Shown here: positions 25,241 to 33,536 of the stretch, piece after piece
How positions within the stretch are numbered: position 1 is the first letter of the stretch
How the letters are laid out: the number at the start of each line of letters is the position of its first letter
From: Pontibacter korlensis
GTDB taxonomy: Bacteria > Bacteroidota > Bacteroidia > Cytophagales > Hymenobacteraceae
NCBI RefSeq assembly: GCF_000973725.1
Contig: NZ_CP009621.1
Coordinates: 928,501-992,500, forward strand
Reading direction: 5' to 3'
DNA: 64,000 nucleotides
Position numbers and translations under genes: made by a program
Notes under the pieces: model-generated
The model's input: only the letters and a program-made list of their open reading frames with translations
Databases searched by the model: none
What the model was told of the DNA's origin: nothing

Positions 25241-26998
25241 ATGACCACATACAGAAACTTCATACTTGCCACCTGCTGTCTGGCCTTTATAGCCACAGGC
25301 ACTGCTGAGGCCCAAAACAACAAAAAGAAAGGCAAAGCTCCGCAACAGGAGGCCCCGGCACCACAGGTGCAAGCACCGAGCGAGCGTGACAGGCAGATAA
25401 GCGAGGCAATGTTTCTGGATGGAATGAAATATTTTATGCTGGAGGACTATCAACAAGCCCTCCAGCTTTTTCAAAAAGCCTACACTGTTACTCCCAACAA
25501 CGCTGCTTTAAACTATAAGATTGGCGAAACATACCTGCACTTGCGGGAGCCAAAGTCGGCTATGCCTTTTGCCCTGGCAGCTGTTAACCTTGAGAAAACA
25601 AACGCTTATTATTACCTGCTGCTAACGCAGCTCTACGCAGAGCAACAGCAGTATGATGCCGCTGCACAGGCCTTTAATGACCTGCTGCGCAACGTGCCTA
25701 ACTCCAACGAATACCTCTTCAACCTTGCAGACCTGTACTTGTCTCAGTCTCGCTACGACGATGCGCTGCGCACCTATGATCGCATAGAAAAAGAGTTTGG
25801 CGAGATGGAACAGCTCCTGGTAAACCGCCAGCAGATATACCTGCGCCAGAAAAATGTAGACAAGGCAATTGCTGAAGGAGAAAAGCTACTGAAGGCGTAC
25901 CCAACTGAGATGCAGTACTTCCTCTCTCAGGCGGAGCTGTATAATGCAGCCAGACGCACTGACGACGCTATCGCAACGCTTAACAAGGCACTGCGCCTGG
26001 ACCCGAACAACCCCTTTGCTCATCTTATGCTGTCAGACCTGAGCCGCCAGAAAGGCGAGTTTACGGAGTCGGAGCGTCAGGTGAAATTAGCTTTTGCCAG
26101 TGCAGAGCTTGATATAGACACTAAAGTTCGAATACTAGTAGATTTCATACGGCAGCTGCCAAACCCACAGATAGAGGAAGTGGCTTTGGAGCTGGTAGAT
26201 CTCACTATAGAGAAACACCCAGATGAAGCCAAAGCCTATGCCGTAGCTGCTGACCTGCAGACAATAGTGGGTCGGAAGGAAGTTGCGCGCAACAACTATC
26301 TGAAAGCAGTTAAGCTGGATGATTCCCATTTTAAGATTTGGCAGCAAATAGTGTTGCTAGATGCTGAACTGGAGGAACCTGCAGCCATGGTTAAGCATGC
26401 AGAGCAGGCGCTGGAGTTGTTCCCGAACCAGGCTGTGTTTTGGTTCTACAGCGGCACAGGCCATTTGATTGAAAAGAATTATGAAAAGGCCGTAAAGGCG
26501 CTGGAGTATGGCAAGCGCTTGTCTATTGGGGAACCAGAACTGGTTCTACAGTTTAACATGCAGCTGGGTGATGGTTATAACTCCCTGAAAGATTACCAAA
26601 AGTCTGACGCGGCTTATGAAGCTGTGCTGGCGCAGGACGCTAACAACGAGCACGTGCTAAACAACTATAGCTATTTCCTCTCTCTAAGAGGTGAGAACTT
26701 ACCCCGTGCCAAGCAAATGTCAGAGCAGCTTATAAAGCTGCACCCTAATAACCCTACCTATTTAGATACCCATGCCTGGGTGCTTTACAAGATGGGCGAG
26801 TACACAACAGCCCGTAAGTACCTAGAGCAAGCAGTGGCTATCTCCGATGATGCCACCATTGTAGAGCATTATGGCGACGTGCTCTTTAAATTAGGCAAGC
26901 AAGAAGAAGCTGTAAGCCAATGGCAAAAAGCCAAATTAAAAGGAGAAGCCTCCGCATTTATCGATAGAAAGATAAAAGAGAAGAAACTGTATGAGTAA
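25241..26998 (+). CDS. Secreted tetratricopeptide repeat protein
   Basis: A 585-residue protein with a signal peptide (cleavage after AEA, about residue 24) and a basic, Gln/Pro-rich linker. From about residue 60 to the end it is built of roughly 12 TPR units, for example YQQALQLFQKAYTVTPNN, AIATLNKALRLDPNNPFA, YEKAVKALEYGKRL and YTTARKYLEQAVAISDDA. TPRs form a superhelix for protein-protein contact in the periplasm. No enzyme motif is seen. It starts three bases after the nucleotidyltransferase stop and overlaps the DUF4292 lipoprotein by eight bases, so translational coupling with the lipoprotein is likely. The conserved neighbours in Bacteroidota suggest a shared envelope task. Confidence 0.88.
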   Translation: MTTYRNFILATCCLAFIATGTAEAQNNKKKGKAPQQEAPAPQVQAPSERDRQISEAMFLDGMKYFMLEDYQQALQLFQKAYTVTPNNAALNYKIGETYLHLREPKSAMPFALAAVNLEKTNAYYYLLLTQLYAEQQQYDAAAQAFNDLLRNVPNSNEYLFNLADLYLSQSRYDDALRTYDRIEKEFGEMEQLLVNRQQIYLRQKNVDKAIAEGEKLLKAYPTEMQYFLSQAELYNAARRTDDAIATLNKALRLDPNNPFAHLMLSDLSRQKGEFTESERQVKLAFASAELDIDTKVRILVDFIRQLPNPQIEEVALELVDLTIEKHPDEAKAYAVAADLQTIVGRKEVARNNYLKAVKLDDSHFKIWQQIVLLDAELEEPAAMVKHAEQALELFPNQAVFWFYSGTGHLIEKNYEKAVKALEYGKRLSIGEPELVLQFNMQLGDGYNSLKDYQKSDAAYEAVLAQDANNEHVLNNYSYFLSLRGENLPRAKQMSEQLIKLHPNNPTYLDTHAWVLYKMGEYTTARKYLEQAVAISDDATIVEHYGDVLFKLGKQEEAVSQWQKAKLKGEASAFIDRKIKEKKLYE

Positions 26999-27743
26999 GC
27001 ACATGCTGCTTTTCCTGTTCGGCCTGCTGTTACTGGCAGGCTGCAAGAAGGAAACTGCACCTACCACAGCCTCCACCACCACTACCACTGTTGGAGAGGT
27101 AAAAGTTAATAACCTCGACTTTACTTACCTAAGCACCAAAGGGCAGATTACCCTGAACGACAAGAACGACAACCTGTCCTCAGGTGTAAGCATCCGTATG
27201 CAGAAGGATAGTGTAATTTGGGTGTCAGTACTTCCTGGCTTGGGAATTGAGGCTGCCCGCATGATGCTAACACAGGACTCGGTATACTTTATGAACCGCC
27301 TGAAGAAGGAATATGCCGCAACAGACTATGGTTTTCTGCGAAACAAGCTGCAGGTAGATGTAAACTTTGATGTGCTACAGGCTATACTTCTAGGTAATTA
27401 TCAATCGGTAGGTGCCGAAAAGGTAATGAGCGTTGAAGGGCAGCAGTACATACAGCAACAGCGCCACAACCTCACGTTCGATTATTACATCAGCAACCAG
27501 AATAGTAAGCTACAGCAGCTAAACGCAAAAGACATCAATACAGGCAATACAATTACAGTAAAGTATAACAGCTTCGAACCTATAGGCCAGGTGCCGTTTG
27601 CTTATGAGCTGATAGCACAAATACTACAAAAAGGGCAAGTTTCAGATTTCACCCTGAAGCATAGCCGTGTCACCATTTCAGATGAGCCTCTCTCGTTTCC
27701 ATTCGGAGTACCAGGCGACTATAAGCACCTCACTTTTAATTAA
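26991..27743 (+). CDS. DUF4292 lipoprotein
   Basis: A 250-residue lipoprotein beginning MSKHMLLFLFG with lipobox LLAGC (lipid cysteine at residue 18) and a Thr-rich linker. The body has the pattern of DUF4292: LDFTYLSTKGQITLNDKN, VWVSV-like IWVSVLPGLGIEAARMMLT and DSVYFMNRLKKEYA. Related proteins resemble outer-membrane lipoprotein-sorting folds such as LolB, but no role is proven. It overlaps the TPR gene (ATGAGTAA shared), which makes coupled translation probable. The gap to the EnvC-like gene is about 75 bases and may contain a separate promoter. Confidence 0.85.
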   Translation: MSKHMLLFLFGLLLLAGCKKETAPTTASTTTTTVGEVKVNNLDFTYLSTKGQITLNDKNDNLSSGVSIRMQKDSVIWVSVLPGLGIEAARMMLTQDSVYFMNRLKKEYAATDYGFLRNKLQVDVNFDVLQAILLGNYQSVGAEKVMSVEGQQYIQQQRHNLTFDYYISNQNSKLQQLNAKDINTGNTITVKYNSFEPIGQVPFAYELIAQILQKGQVSDFTLKHSRVTISDEPLSFPFGVPGDYKHLTFN

Positions 27744-27756
27744 ATCTCAGGGCCTG

Positions 27757-27788
27757 TTGGTTCTTCCGTTATAGATTTACCATATTTG
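27757..27788 (+). promoter_or_regulatory. Weak promoter candidate for the EnvC-like gene
   Basis: TTG at 27757-27759 and CATATTTG at 27781-27788 are 21 bases apart. The -7 element has one mismatch from TAnnTTTG. It lies about 32 bases before the start at 27820. Confidence 0.35.
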
Positions 27789-27819
27789 TAGACTGAGAGA
27801 AGAAGAACTACCCGTTTTG

Positions 27820-29052
27820 ATGAAGGCCCTTTACAGAATAGCCTTTTTTCTACTTCTGCTGAGCCTACCGATGGCCACTATGGCCCAGAAAAAGTCTAAG
27901 GCGCAGCTGGAGAAAGAAAAAAAGGAAAACCTCACCCGAATAAAAGAAGCTAACCAGATTCTGCAACAGACCAAAAAGCAGAAGCAGGCTTCTATTGGCC
28001 AGCTCAATGCCATCAAGGAGAAAATTACAGTTCAGAAAGGTGTTATCGACAACATCTCACGAGAAATTAATTTTATAGAATCTGACGTAAAGGAGACAGA
28101 AGGTATTGTTGGCTCCTTACAAAGAGATCTCGACAAGCTAAAGGAAGAGTATGCCACGATGGTTTACGCTGCCTCAAAAACAGCGAACAGCTATAATAAA
28201 CTCATGTTCCTGTTTGCCTCCGACTCTTTTAACCAGTTTGTGATGCGCCTGCGCTACCTGCAGCAGTATTCAGAAGCACGCAAAAAACAGGCTGAGCAGA
28301 TTAATAAAGTACAGGCAGTGCTTAGCGGGCAATTAACCATACTTGAATCGAAGAAACAGCAGAAAAAAAGCCTATTGGGCAAACAGGTAGCTGAAAGTAA
28401 AAACCTGCAAAGCCTGAAACAGCAGCAGGATAGTGTTATTACACGACTTAGCCAACAGGAAAGCAACCTGAAGAAAGAGGTAGCACAGCGCCAGCAGGCA
28501 GTTAAAAAGCTAGACAACCTTATTGCTGACATTGTGCGGGAAGAAATTGCCCGTGCCGCCCGTGCCGCCCGTGCGGCAGGTAAGGAAACTAGCGGTAGTC
28601 CGAACAAGATTACACTTACACCAGAGGCAGCCCTCATATCTTCATCGTTTGCCGGCAACAAAGGCAGGCTGTCCTGGCCGGTAGAAAGAGGCTTTATCTC
28701 GCAGAAATTCGGACGCCACAATCACCCTGTGCTGAAAGGCGTTGTAGTCGAGAACCGAGGTGTAGATATTCAGACGGCACAAGGCGCCACGGCTCGAGCT
28801 ATATTTGAAGGAAAAGTACTAACGGTGGCGTCGGTACCCGGCATGAATAATATTGTAATGGTACAACATGGTGAGTACTTTACGGTATACGCCAAACTTA
28901 AAACTGTAAGTGTAAAACCAGGGCAGACCGTTAAGCTAAAAGATAACATCGGTACTGTGTATACAGACAGTGACGGCACCACTGAACTTCAGTTTCAGAT
29001 CTGGAAGAACAGCTCCAACATGAACCCTGAAAGCTGGATAGTGAAACAGTAG
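27820..29052 (+). CDS. EnvC-like murein hydrolase activator (degenerate LytM domain)
   Basis: A periplasmic protein of about 410 residues with a signal peptide (cleavage near TMA/Q), a long coiled coil (residues 25-250, rich in Lys, Gln and Glu), a linker with an Arg/Ala repeat, and a C-terminal LytM/M23 domain (about 290-410). The two metal-binding motifs of active M23 peptidases are altered: the segment before GVDIQTAQG reads ENR rather than HxxxD spacing, and the second motif reads YAKL in place of YxHL. This suits EnvC, which activates amidases rather than cutting peptidoglycan itself. The frame opens with a TTG at 27817, but the ATG at 27820 is the natural start. A terminator follows at 29077-29102. 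Confidence 0.88.
   Translation: MKALYRIAFFLLLLSLPMATMAQKKSKAQLEKEKKENLTRIKEANQILQQTKKQKQASIGQLNAIKEKITVQKGVIDNISREINFIESDVKETEGIVGSLQRDLDKLKEEYATMVYAASKTANSYNKLMFLFASDSFNQFVMRLRYLQQYSEARKKQAEQINKVQAVLSGQLTILESKKQQKKSLLGKQVAESKNLQSLKQQQDSVITRLSQQESNLKKEVAQRQQAVKKLDNLIADIVREEIARAARAARAAGKETSGSPNKITLTPEAALISSSFAGNKGRLSWPVERGFISQKFGRHNHPVLKGVVVENRGVDIQTAQGATARAIFEGKVLTVASVPGMNNIVMVQHGEYFTVYAKLKTVSVKPGQTVKLKDNIGTVYTDSDGTTELQFQIWKNSSNMNPESWIVKQ
28549..28575 (+). repeat. Three tandem 9-base repeats inside the EnvC-like gene
   Basis: The unit GCCCGTGCC is repeated at 28549, 28558 and 28567 (last base changed), encoding Ala-Arg-Ala triplets in the linker between coiled coil and LytM domain. In-frame repeats of this kind change length by slippage without breaking the gene. 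Confidence 0.8.
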
Positions 29053-29076
29053 AAGGGCGAACAGCTATAAAGCAGA

Positions 29077-29102
29077 AAAGCCACGGCAAATGCCGTGGCT
29101 TT
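29077..29102 (+). terminator. Terminator of the EnvC-like gene
   Basis: AAAGCCACGGCA (29077-29088) pairs with TGCCGTGGCTTT (29091-29102) around AA, followed by CTCTTTT. It lies 25 bases after the stop. Confidence 0.9.
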
Positions 29103-29183
29103 CTCTTTTGGATCTACCTCCCCCAGGCAAACCCAGTAAAATAACTAAAGGCCGTTTGTGTTAAAACTGAACAGCACTAAAAT

Positions 29184-29209
29184 AAAAAAACACCCCACAG
29201 TGCAGGGTG
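29184..29209 (-). terminator. Orphan minus-strand terminator-like hairpin
   Basis: On the minus strand CACCC (29209-29205) and GGGTG (29195-29191) pair around a nine-base loop and are followed by seven T residues (29190-29184). No minus-strand gene lies upstream within the gap, so if real it would end an unannotated transcript. The stem is short. Confidence 0.4.
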
Positions 29210-29811
29210 CCTTTCCAAGCTATGAAAACAAACTTAATATTTATATCTAAAGCAGGTACAAAAGCCCTGCAGTGATTTCACGACACTAAATTACAACCTC
29301 ATTCATAAAGATGCAACTTTGAGGCAAAAACAAATAGCTTTTCAAGCATTCCTGTATAGCTATACTACTATTTTAGAATAAGGTTTCGGTTTTACCTGAC
29401 CTCATTAAAAAAATTTTACCATCGTTAAATTGCGGTGAGGCAACCCATTAACAGCAGCTCCGTTAATAAGAAGCTACTTGCACAGGTACAGTTTCTGGCT
29501 TTCGCTCATACCCAGTTTGTCAATCTCTGTGCCAAATTCCCACCTTTGCCATAAGGTACTAGTTATCAACAAATAAAACAATAGCCAAAAAATTAAAAGT
29601 CCCAATTTGGGATAGAATTCACACCAAATAACCCATATTTGGAAAACCTGCCAAAGTTATATAGCCTTGGGGCTTCTCCTTTGATTATACATACTTGATA
29701 AAGTATGCTGGTTATTTCCCACAACTTCTGGGCCAAGCACTCTTATTTTACATACTTTTGGCTATTTTAAACTTATCGCTTCTGATGTGGGTTTATTTAA
29801 AATATTAACCC

Positions 29812-29819
29812 TAATTTTG
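29812..29819 (+). promoter_or_regulatory. -7 element TAATTTTG of the tatA operon
   Basis: TAATTTTG matches TAnnTTTG and lies about 26 bases before the first tatA start. No perfect TTG is found at -33. It would drive tatA-tatA-gatA-mltD. Confidence 0.6.
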
Positions 29820-29844
29820 TAGCACACATTTAAACATTAAAGAC

Positions 29845-30060
29845 ATGGGTATCACCAACATTTTCTTATTTATTGGAGGCCTAGGCGGTACAGAAGTAGT
29901 TCTGATTCTGTTTGCCATTCTGTTACTGTTCGGCGCTAAGCGTATTCCTGAACTGGCTAAAGGTCTTGGACGTGGCATCCGCGAGTTCAAAGATGCTACC
30001 AAAGAAATTAAGAGCGACATCGAGAGCTCAGTAAAAGACGACAACAGCACCACGAAGTAA
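29845..30060 (+). CDS. tatA: Twin-arginine translocase subunit TatA/TatE (first copy)
   Basis: A 71-residue TatA with a short N-terminal part, one membrane helix (residues about 14-30, [21 protein letters not shown]), the FG hinge, and an amphipathic helix ([19 protein letters not shown]). TatA forms the pore-like assembly that moves folded proteins across the inner membrane with TatC. The next gene is a second TatA. No tatC lies in this window, so it must be encoded elsewhere if the system is functional. It is first in a tight plus-strand group. Confidence 0.9.
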   Translation: MGITNIFLFIGGLGGTEVVLILFAILLLFGAKRIPELAKGLGRGIREFKDATKEIKSDIESSVKDDNSTTK

Positions 30061-30097
30061 TCCCTTCCTGCTTATTATAGCTTTTTAAGGTAGCAAA

Positions 30098-30316
30098 ATG
30101 TGCCTTAATGTTGTTTTCCTCTTCCTGGGGGACCTGGGTGGAGGTGAGATGATGGTTATTCTAACCGCCATCCTTTTGCTGTTTGGCGCAGATAAGATTC
30201 CAAATATTGCCCGCTCTTTTGGCAGAGGCATGAGGGAATTCAAAGACGCAACAAACGAAATCAAAAATGAACTAGAGCAGTCCATTAAAGACGATCCTAA
30301 GTCCAAAAAAGGTTGA
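30098..30316 (+). CDS. Twin-arginine translocase subunit TatA family (second copy)
   Basis: A 72-residue protein with the same layout as its neighbour: one membrane helix ([21 protein letters not shown]), the FG hinge, then an amphipathic helix (IARSFGRGMREFKDATNEI) and a charged tail. It differs in having an aspartate before the KIP segment, and could act as a TatB-like partner. The ATG is at 30098. Its TGA stop overlaps the TTG start of gatA (TTGA, four bases), so translation of gatA is probably coupled to this gene. Confidence 0.88.
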   Translation: MCLNVVFLFLGDLGGGEMMVILTAILLLFGADKIPNIARSFGRGMREFKDATNEIKNELEQSIKDDPKSKKG

Positions 30317-31749
30317 GACAGTATAATTCGCTACGAGACATCCGCACAGACATTGCCAATGGCCAGGTCTCGTGCAGGCAATTGGTAGAGCAGTACCTCC
30401 AGAACATTAAGGAGAAGGCTGAGCTGAATGCTTTCCTTGAGATTTTTGAAGATGAGGCATTGGCACAGGCCGAAGCCGTTGATAAGAAGTTAGCCGACGG
30501 CACGGCAGGTAAGCTGGCAGGTATGGTGATAGGCATAAAGGACGTGCTGGCCTATGAGGGGCACAGTCTGCAAGCCTCCAGCAAAATCCTGAACGGCTTT
30601 AAGTCGCTTTATACTGCCTCCGCAGTTAAACGATTACTTGATGAGGATGCTGTTATCATAGGCCGCCAAAACTGCGATGAATTTGCCATGGGCGCTTCTA
30701 ATGAAAACTCCGCCTTTGGGAATGTCCTAAATGCTGACGACCCTAACCGTGTACCAGGTGGTTCTTCGGGAGGTTCGGCAGTAGCTGTGCAAGCAGATTT
30801 GTGCCTTGCCTCTATAGGCTCTGACACAGGTGGCTCAGTACGTCAACCTGCCTCGTTCTGTGGTGTTGTAGGTTTCAAGCCTACATACTCACGTATTTCC
30901 CGTTATGGGCTTATTGCTTATGCTTCTTCGTTCGACCAAATTGGCCTGATCACGAAAAATGTTGAAGATGCGGCCCTGCTACTGGAAGTAATAGCCGGAC
31001 AGGATGGTATGGACAGCACTGCTAGCCAGCGTGAGGTGCCAGCTTACAGCGAGCTATTACAGACTGATAAAAAGTATAAAATTGGTTACATCCGCGACTG
31101 CTTCGAGCGTGAAGGCTTGGAGACAGAAGTTAAGGATGCCATACTTGGCGTAAAGGACATGCTGCGTGATGCAGGCCATGAGGTAGAGGCTGTGGATTTC
31201 CCCTACTTGGACTTTATGGTGCCTACTTACTACATCCTGACCACTGCAGAGGCCAGCTCTAACTTGGGCCGCTACGATGGTGTAAAATATGGCTTCCGCT
31301 CAGAAAATGTAACCGACCTTACATCGTTGTACAAAAAGACTAGAGCCGAGGGCTTTGGCGAGGAAGTACAGCGACGTATTATGCTAGGTACCTTCGTACT
31401 TAGCGCAGACTATTACGACGCTTATTATACTAAGGCACAAAAAGTTAGGCGCCTTATAAAAGAGAAGACCGACGAGTTGCTTCAGGCATATGATTTTCTT
31501 ATCTTGCCTACAGCTCCTACTACAGCTTTTAAGATAGGAGAAAATACAGCGAACCCGTTGGCCATGTATCTGGCTGATATCTTTACGGTTCAGGCCTCGC
31601 TTGCAGGCGTACCAGCCATCTCTATTCCGGTTGGGCGAGATGCCAACGGCCTGTCCATCGGGTTGCAATTAATGACCCGCTCATTTGAGGAGCCGCAACT
31701 GCTTGCTTTCTCAAATTACATCCTGGACAAGATAACCGTTGAAGCATAA
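30313..31749 (+). CDS. gatA: Amidase, Asp-tRNA(Asn)/Glu-tRNA(Gln) amidotransferase subunit A (GatA)
   Basis: A 478-residue amidase-signature enzyme that releases ammonia from glutamine for correction of misacylated Glu-tRNA(Gln) or Asp-tRNA(Asn). The Ser-cisSer-Lys triad is present at K76 (GIKDV), S151 (GGSSGGS) and S175 (TGGSVRQPASFCG). The start is a TTG at 30313 (MRQYNSLRDIRT); no ATG fits, because the next methionine is at residue 71 beyond conserved sequence. The TTG overlaps the TatA stop. gatB and gatC are not in the window. The short N-terminal region (YNSLRDIRTDIANGQVSCRQ) resembles other GatA proteins. Confidence 0.93.
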   Translation: MRQYNSLRDIRTDIANGQVSCRQLVEQYLQNIKEKAELNAFLEIFEDEALAQAEAVDKKLADGTAGKLAGMVIGIKDVLAYEGHSLQASSKILNGFKSLYTASAVKRLLDEDAVIIGRQNCDEFAMGASNENSAFGNVLNADDPNRVPGGSSGGSAVAVQADLCLASIGSDTGGSVRQPASFCGVVGFKPTYSRISRYGLIAYASSFDQIGLITKNVEDAALLLEVIAGQDGMDSTASQREVPAYSELLQTDKKYKIGYIRDCFEREGLETEVKDAILGVKDMLRDAGHEVEAVDFPYLDFMVPTYYILTTAEASSNLGRYDGVKYGFRSENVTDLTSLYKKTRAEGFGEEVQRRIMLGTFVLSADYYDAYYTKAQKVRRLIKEKTDELLQAYDFLILPTAPTTAFKIGENTANPLAMYLADIFTVQASLAGVPAISIPVGRDANGLSIGLQLMTRSFEEPQLLAFSNYILDKITVEA

Positions 31750-31757
31750 ACCTTGAC

Positions 31758-33281
31758 ATGACTTACAGCAAATTCTTTACATTGCTTGCGGCTATGGCTG
31801 GCAGCATCTGTGCGTTTAGCGCCAGTGCTCTCGGCCATAGCCGTTTGCTTGAGACACCGTCTTATTCACTAGATTCACTTACGGTTCCGACAGACTCTCT
31901 TAGCCTACTGCTTACTGTCGAAAAGGATACCACCATACTTATGCTGTCGCCGGAGGAACTGGCGTTGCTGGTGGAGATAATTCCGAACGAGCCCAACGAT
32001 GTGATAGCAGACAGGCTAAGCTGTATGGAGTCTGAGATACCATTGGTGTTTAACGACTATGTAAGGAATTTCATCGACTACTTTACCATCCGTAATCGCA
32101 AGTATACGCGCACGATGCTCACGCGCGAAAACGTATACTTCCCGCTCTTTGAGAAGTACCTCAAAAAGCACAACATGCCGGATGAACTGAAGTACCTGGC
32201 TATCGTAGAGTCAGGCCTTAACCCCAAGGCGCAAAGTCCTGTTGGGGCCGCGGGCCTGTGGCAGTTCATGAAGCCAACCGGCCGCGAGTATGGCCTAGAC
32301 CAGAACCAGTATATAGATGAGCGCCTGGACCCTGAGAAGTCTACTGAGGCCGCTATGCAATTTCTGCGACGCCTGTACAAGTACTACGGCGATTGGGAAC
32401 TGGCACTGGCAGCCTATAACTGCGGTCAAGGTAACGTAAACAAAGCTATTCGCAGAGCTGGTGGCAAAAAATCATTTTGGGATATATTTCCATACCTGCC
32501 GCGCGAAACCAGAGGATACGTACCAAGTATGACTGCTGTACGCTATGCTATGAGATATGCTGGTGAGCACCACATCTTCTCAGACTCTATACTTTACCAG
32601 CCGGAGGTGGCACACCTGGAGGTAACGCATGAACTGGACCTGGAAAAGTTAGCAGAGCAGCTTCACCTTAATGTGGAGGAACTCACTTATTTAAATCCGG
32701 AGCTAAAAAAGCATACAGTACCTGGCCGAAACTACAAACTGCGCATACCTTCTGAAAAGGCTAGCCTGTTTGCCACTAACGACGACAAGAACTGTATACT
32801 TTTAGCTGCCGCTCCTGCCTCACATCAGCCAAGAGAGCCAGAGCACACACCAGTACTGCTCGCTTCTGCTAAAACAGAAGAGACTACTGGAAGTAAAGAA
32901 CCTGCTAAAACTGAGAAAGTGGCTTATAAAGTGCAGCCGGGCGATAACCTGATACAAATTGCAAAGCGCCACGACGTAACGGTAGACCAGCTAAAAGAGT
33001 GGAACAACCTCAACAACACCAACATTAAGGTTGACCAAACCCTGGTAATTATGCAGCAGGGCCAGGCTACTACAGGTACTGTACTGGCTTCAAACAACAA
33101 TGGAAAGCAAGAAACAAAATCAGTAGTAGAGAAGAAAGAGCTGATCTACCACGTTCAGCCCGGAGATACGCTTTGGCAAATTTCCCGCAAGTACGACGGC
33201 ATTAGCGTTGAGCAAATCAAGAAGCTGAACAAGCTGAAGTCTAATAACCTGAAGCCGGGCCAGAAACTGATCTTAAGCTAA
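31758..33281 (+). CDS. Lytic transglycosylase with two LysM domains (MltD-like)
   Basis: A 507-residue periplasmic enzyme that cleaves the glycan strands of peptidoglycan, leaving 1,6-anhydro ends. After a signal peptide and a linker, the SLT domain (about 130-260) has the catalytic glutamate E151 in AIVESGLNPKAQSPVGAAG and the AAYNCGQGNVNKAI motif. A short LysM-like segment is near 290-330, and two clear LysM domains follow (VQPGDNLIQIAKRHD near 390, VQPGDTLWQISRKYD near 465). It lies eight bases after gatA and ends before a terminator. A role in septal or envelope remodelling is expected. Confidence 0.93.
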   Translation: MTYSKFFTLLAAMAGSICAFSASALGHSRLLETPSYSLDSLTVPTDSLSLLLTVEKDTTILMLSPEELALLVEIIPNEPNDVIADRLSCMESEIPLVFNDYVRNFIDYFTIRNRKYTRTMLTRENVYFPLFEKYLKKHNMPDELKYLAIVESGLNPKAQSPVGAAGLWQFMKPTGREYGLDQNQYIDERLDPEKSTEAAMQFLRRLYKYYGDWELALAAYNCGQGNVNKAIRRAGGKKSFWDIFPYLPRETRGYVPSMTAVRYAMRYAGEHHIFSDSILYQPEVAHLEVTHELDLEKLAEQLHLNVEELTYLNPELKKHTVPGRNYKLRIPSEKASLFATNDDKNCILLAAAPASHQPREPEHTPVLLASAKTEETTGSKEPAKTEKVAYKVQPGDNLIQIAKRHDVTVDQLKEWNNLNNTNIKVDQTLVIMQQGQATTGTVLASNNNGKQETKSVVEKKELIYHVQPGDTLWQISRKYDGISVEQIKKLNKLKSNNLKPGQKLILS

Positions 33282-33304
33282 GCAATTTGATACCACTATA
33301 CCAG

Positions 33305-33330
33305 GAGCACCTTCTTTGCGGGAGGTGCTC
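33305..33330 (+). terminator. Terminator of the tatA-mltD group
   Basis: GAGCACCT (33305-33312) pairs with AGGTGCTC (33323-33330) around ten bases and is followed by TTTGTTTA. It lies about 24 bases after the mltD stop. Confidence 0.85.
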
Positions 33331-33406
33331 TTTGTTTATACCTTCCTAAAAGAGGCTATAGTGTTAAAAAAGCAACATTTTCTGCTCTCATAACTTTTGC
33401 ACCACT

Positions 33407-33414
33407 TATCTTTG
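33407..33414 (+). promoter_or_regulatory. -7 element TATCTTTG for the malic enzyme operon
   Basis: TATCTTTG matches TAnnTTTG and lies 123 bases before the start of the malic enzyme gene. No TTG is seen at the right upstream distance, so the call is moderate. The leader would be long. Confidence 0.5.
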
Positions 33415-33536
33415 AAGGCTCAGCTTTGGATTAACGGTAAATTCTTATAAAATTGGTATTTAACCAGATATACCAGGGGAAATATTAAAGAATTGTAAGC
33501 CGAGCTGAGCAAGCATACCACTTACAACAACACAAC

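Larger units (their letters stand above)
29103..29844. other. 742-base stretch without a recognisable gene
   Basis: No open frame of useful length has family features. What can be seen is a terminator-like hairpin read on the minus strand (29184-29209), two short dyads (CCAAATA/TATTTGG at 29624-29642, and a near-palindrome around CCCAATTTGGG at 29600-29612), a minus-strand TAACTTTG (29659-29652), and the tatA promoter at its right end. It is AT-rich. It could hold a small RNA, or be a plain regulatory spacer. Confidence 0.4.

Noticed and set aside
29515..29538. Minus-strand TTGGCAC-5-TTGAC as a sigma54 promoter
   Set aside because: The -12 GC is GA here, and I cannot tell whether the organism has sigma54; kept only as a remark in a finding.
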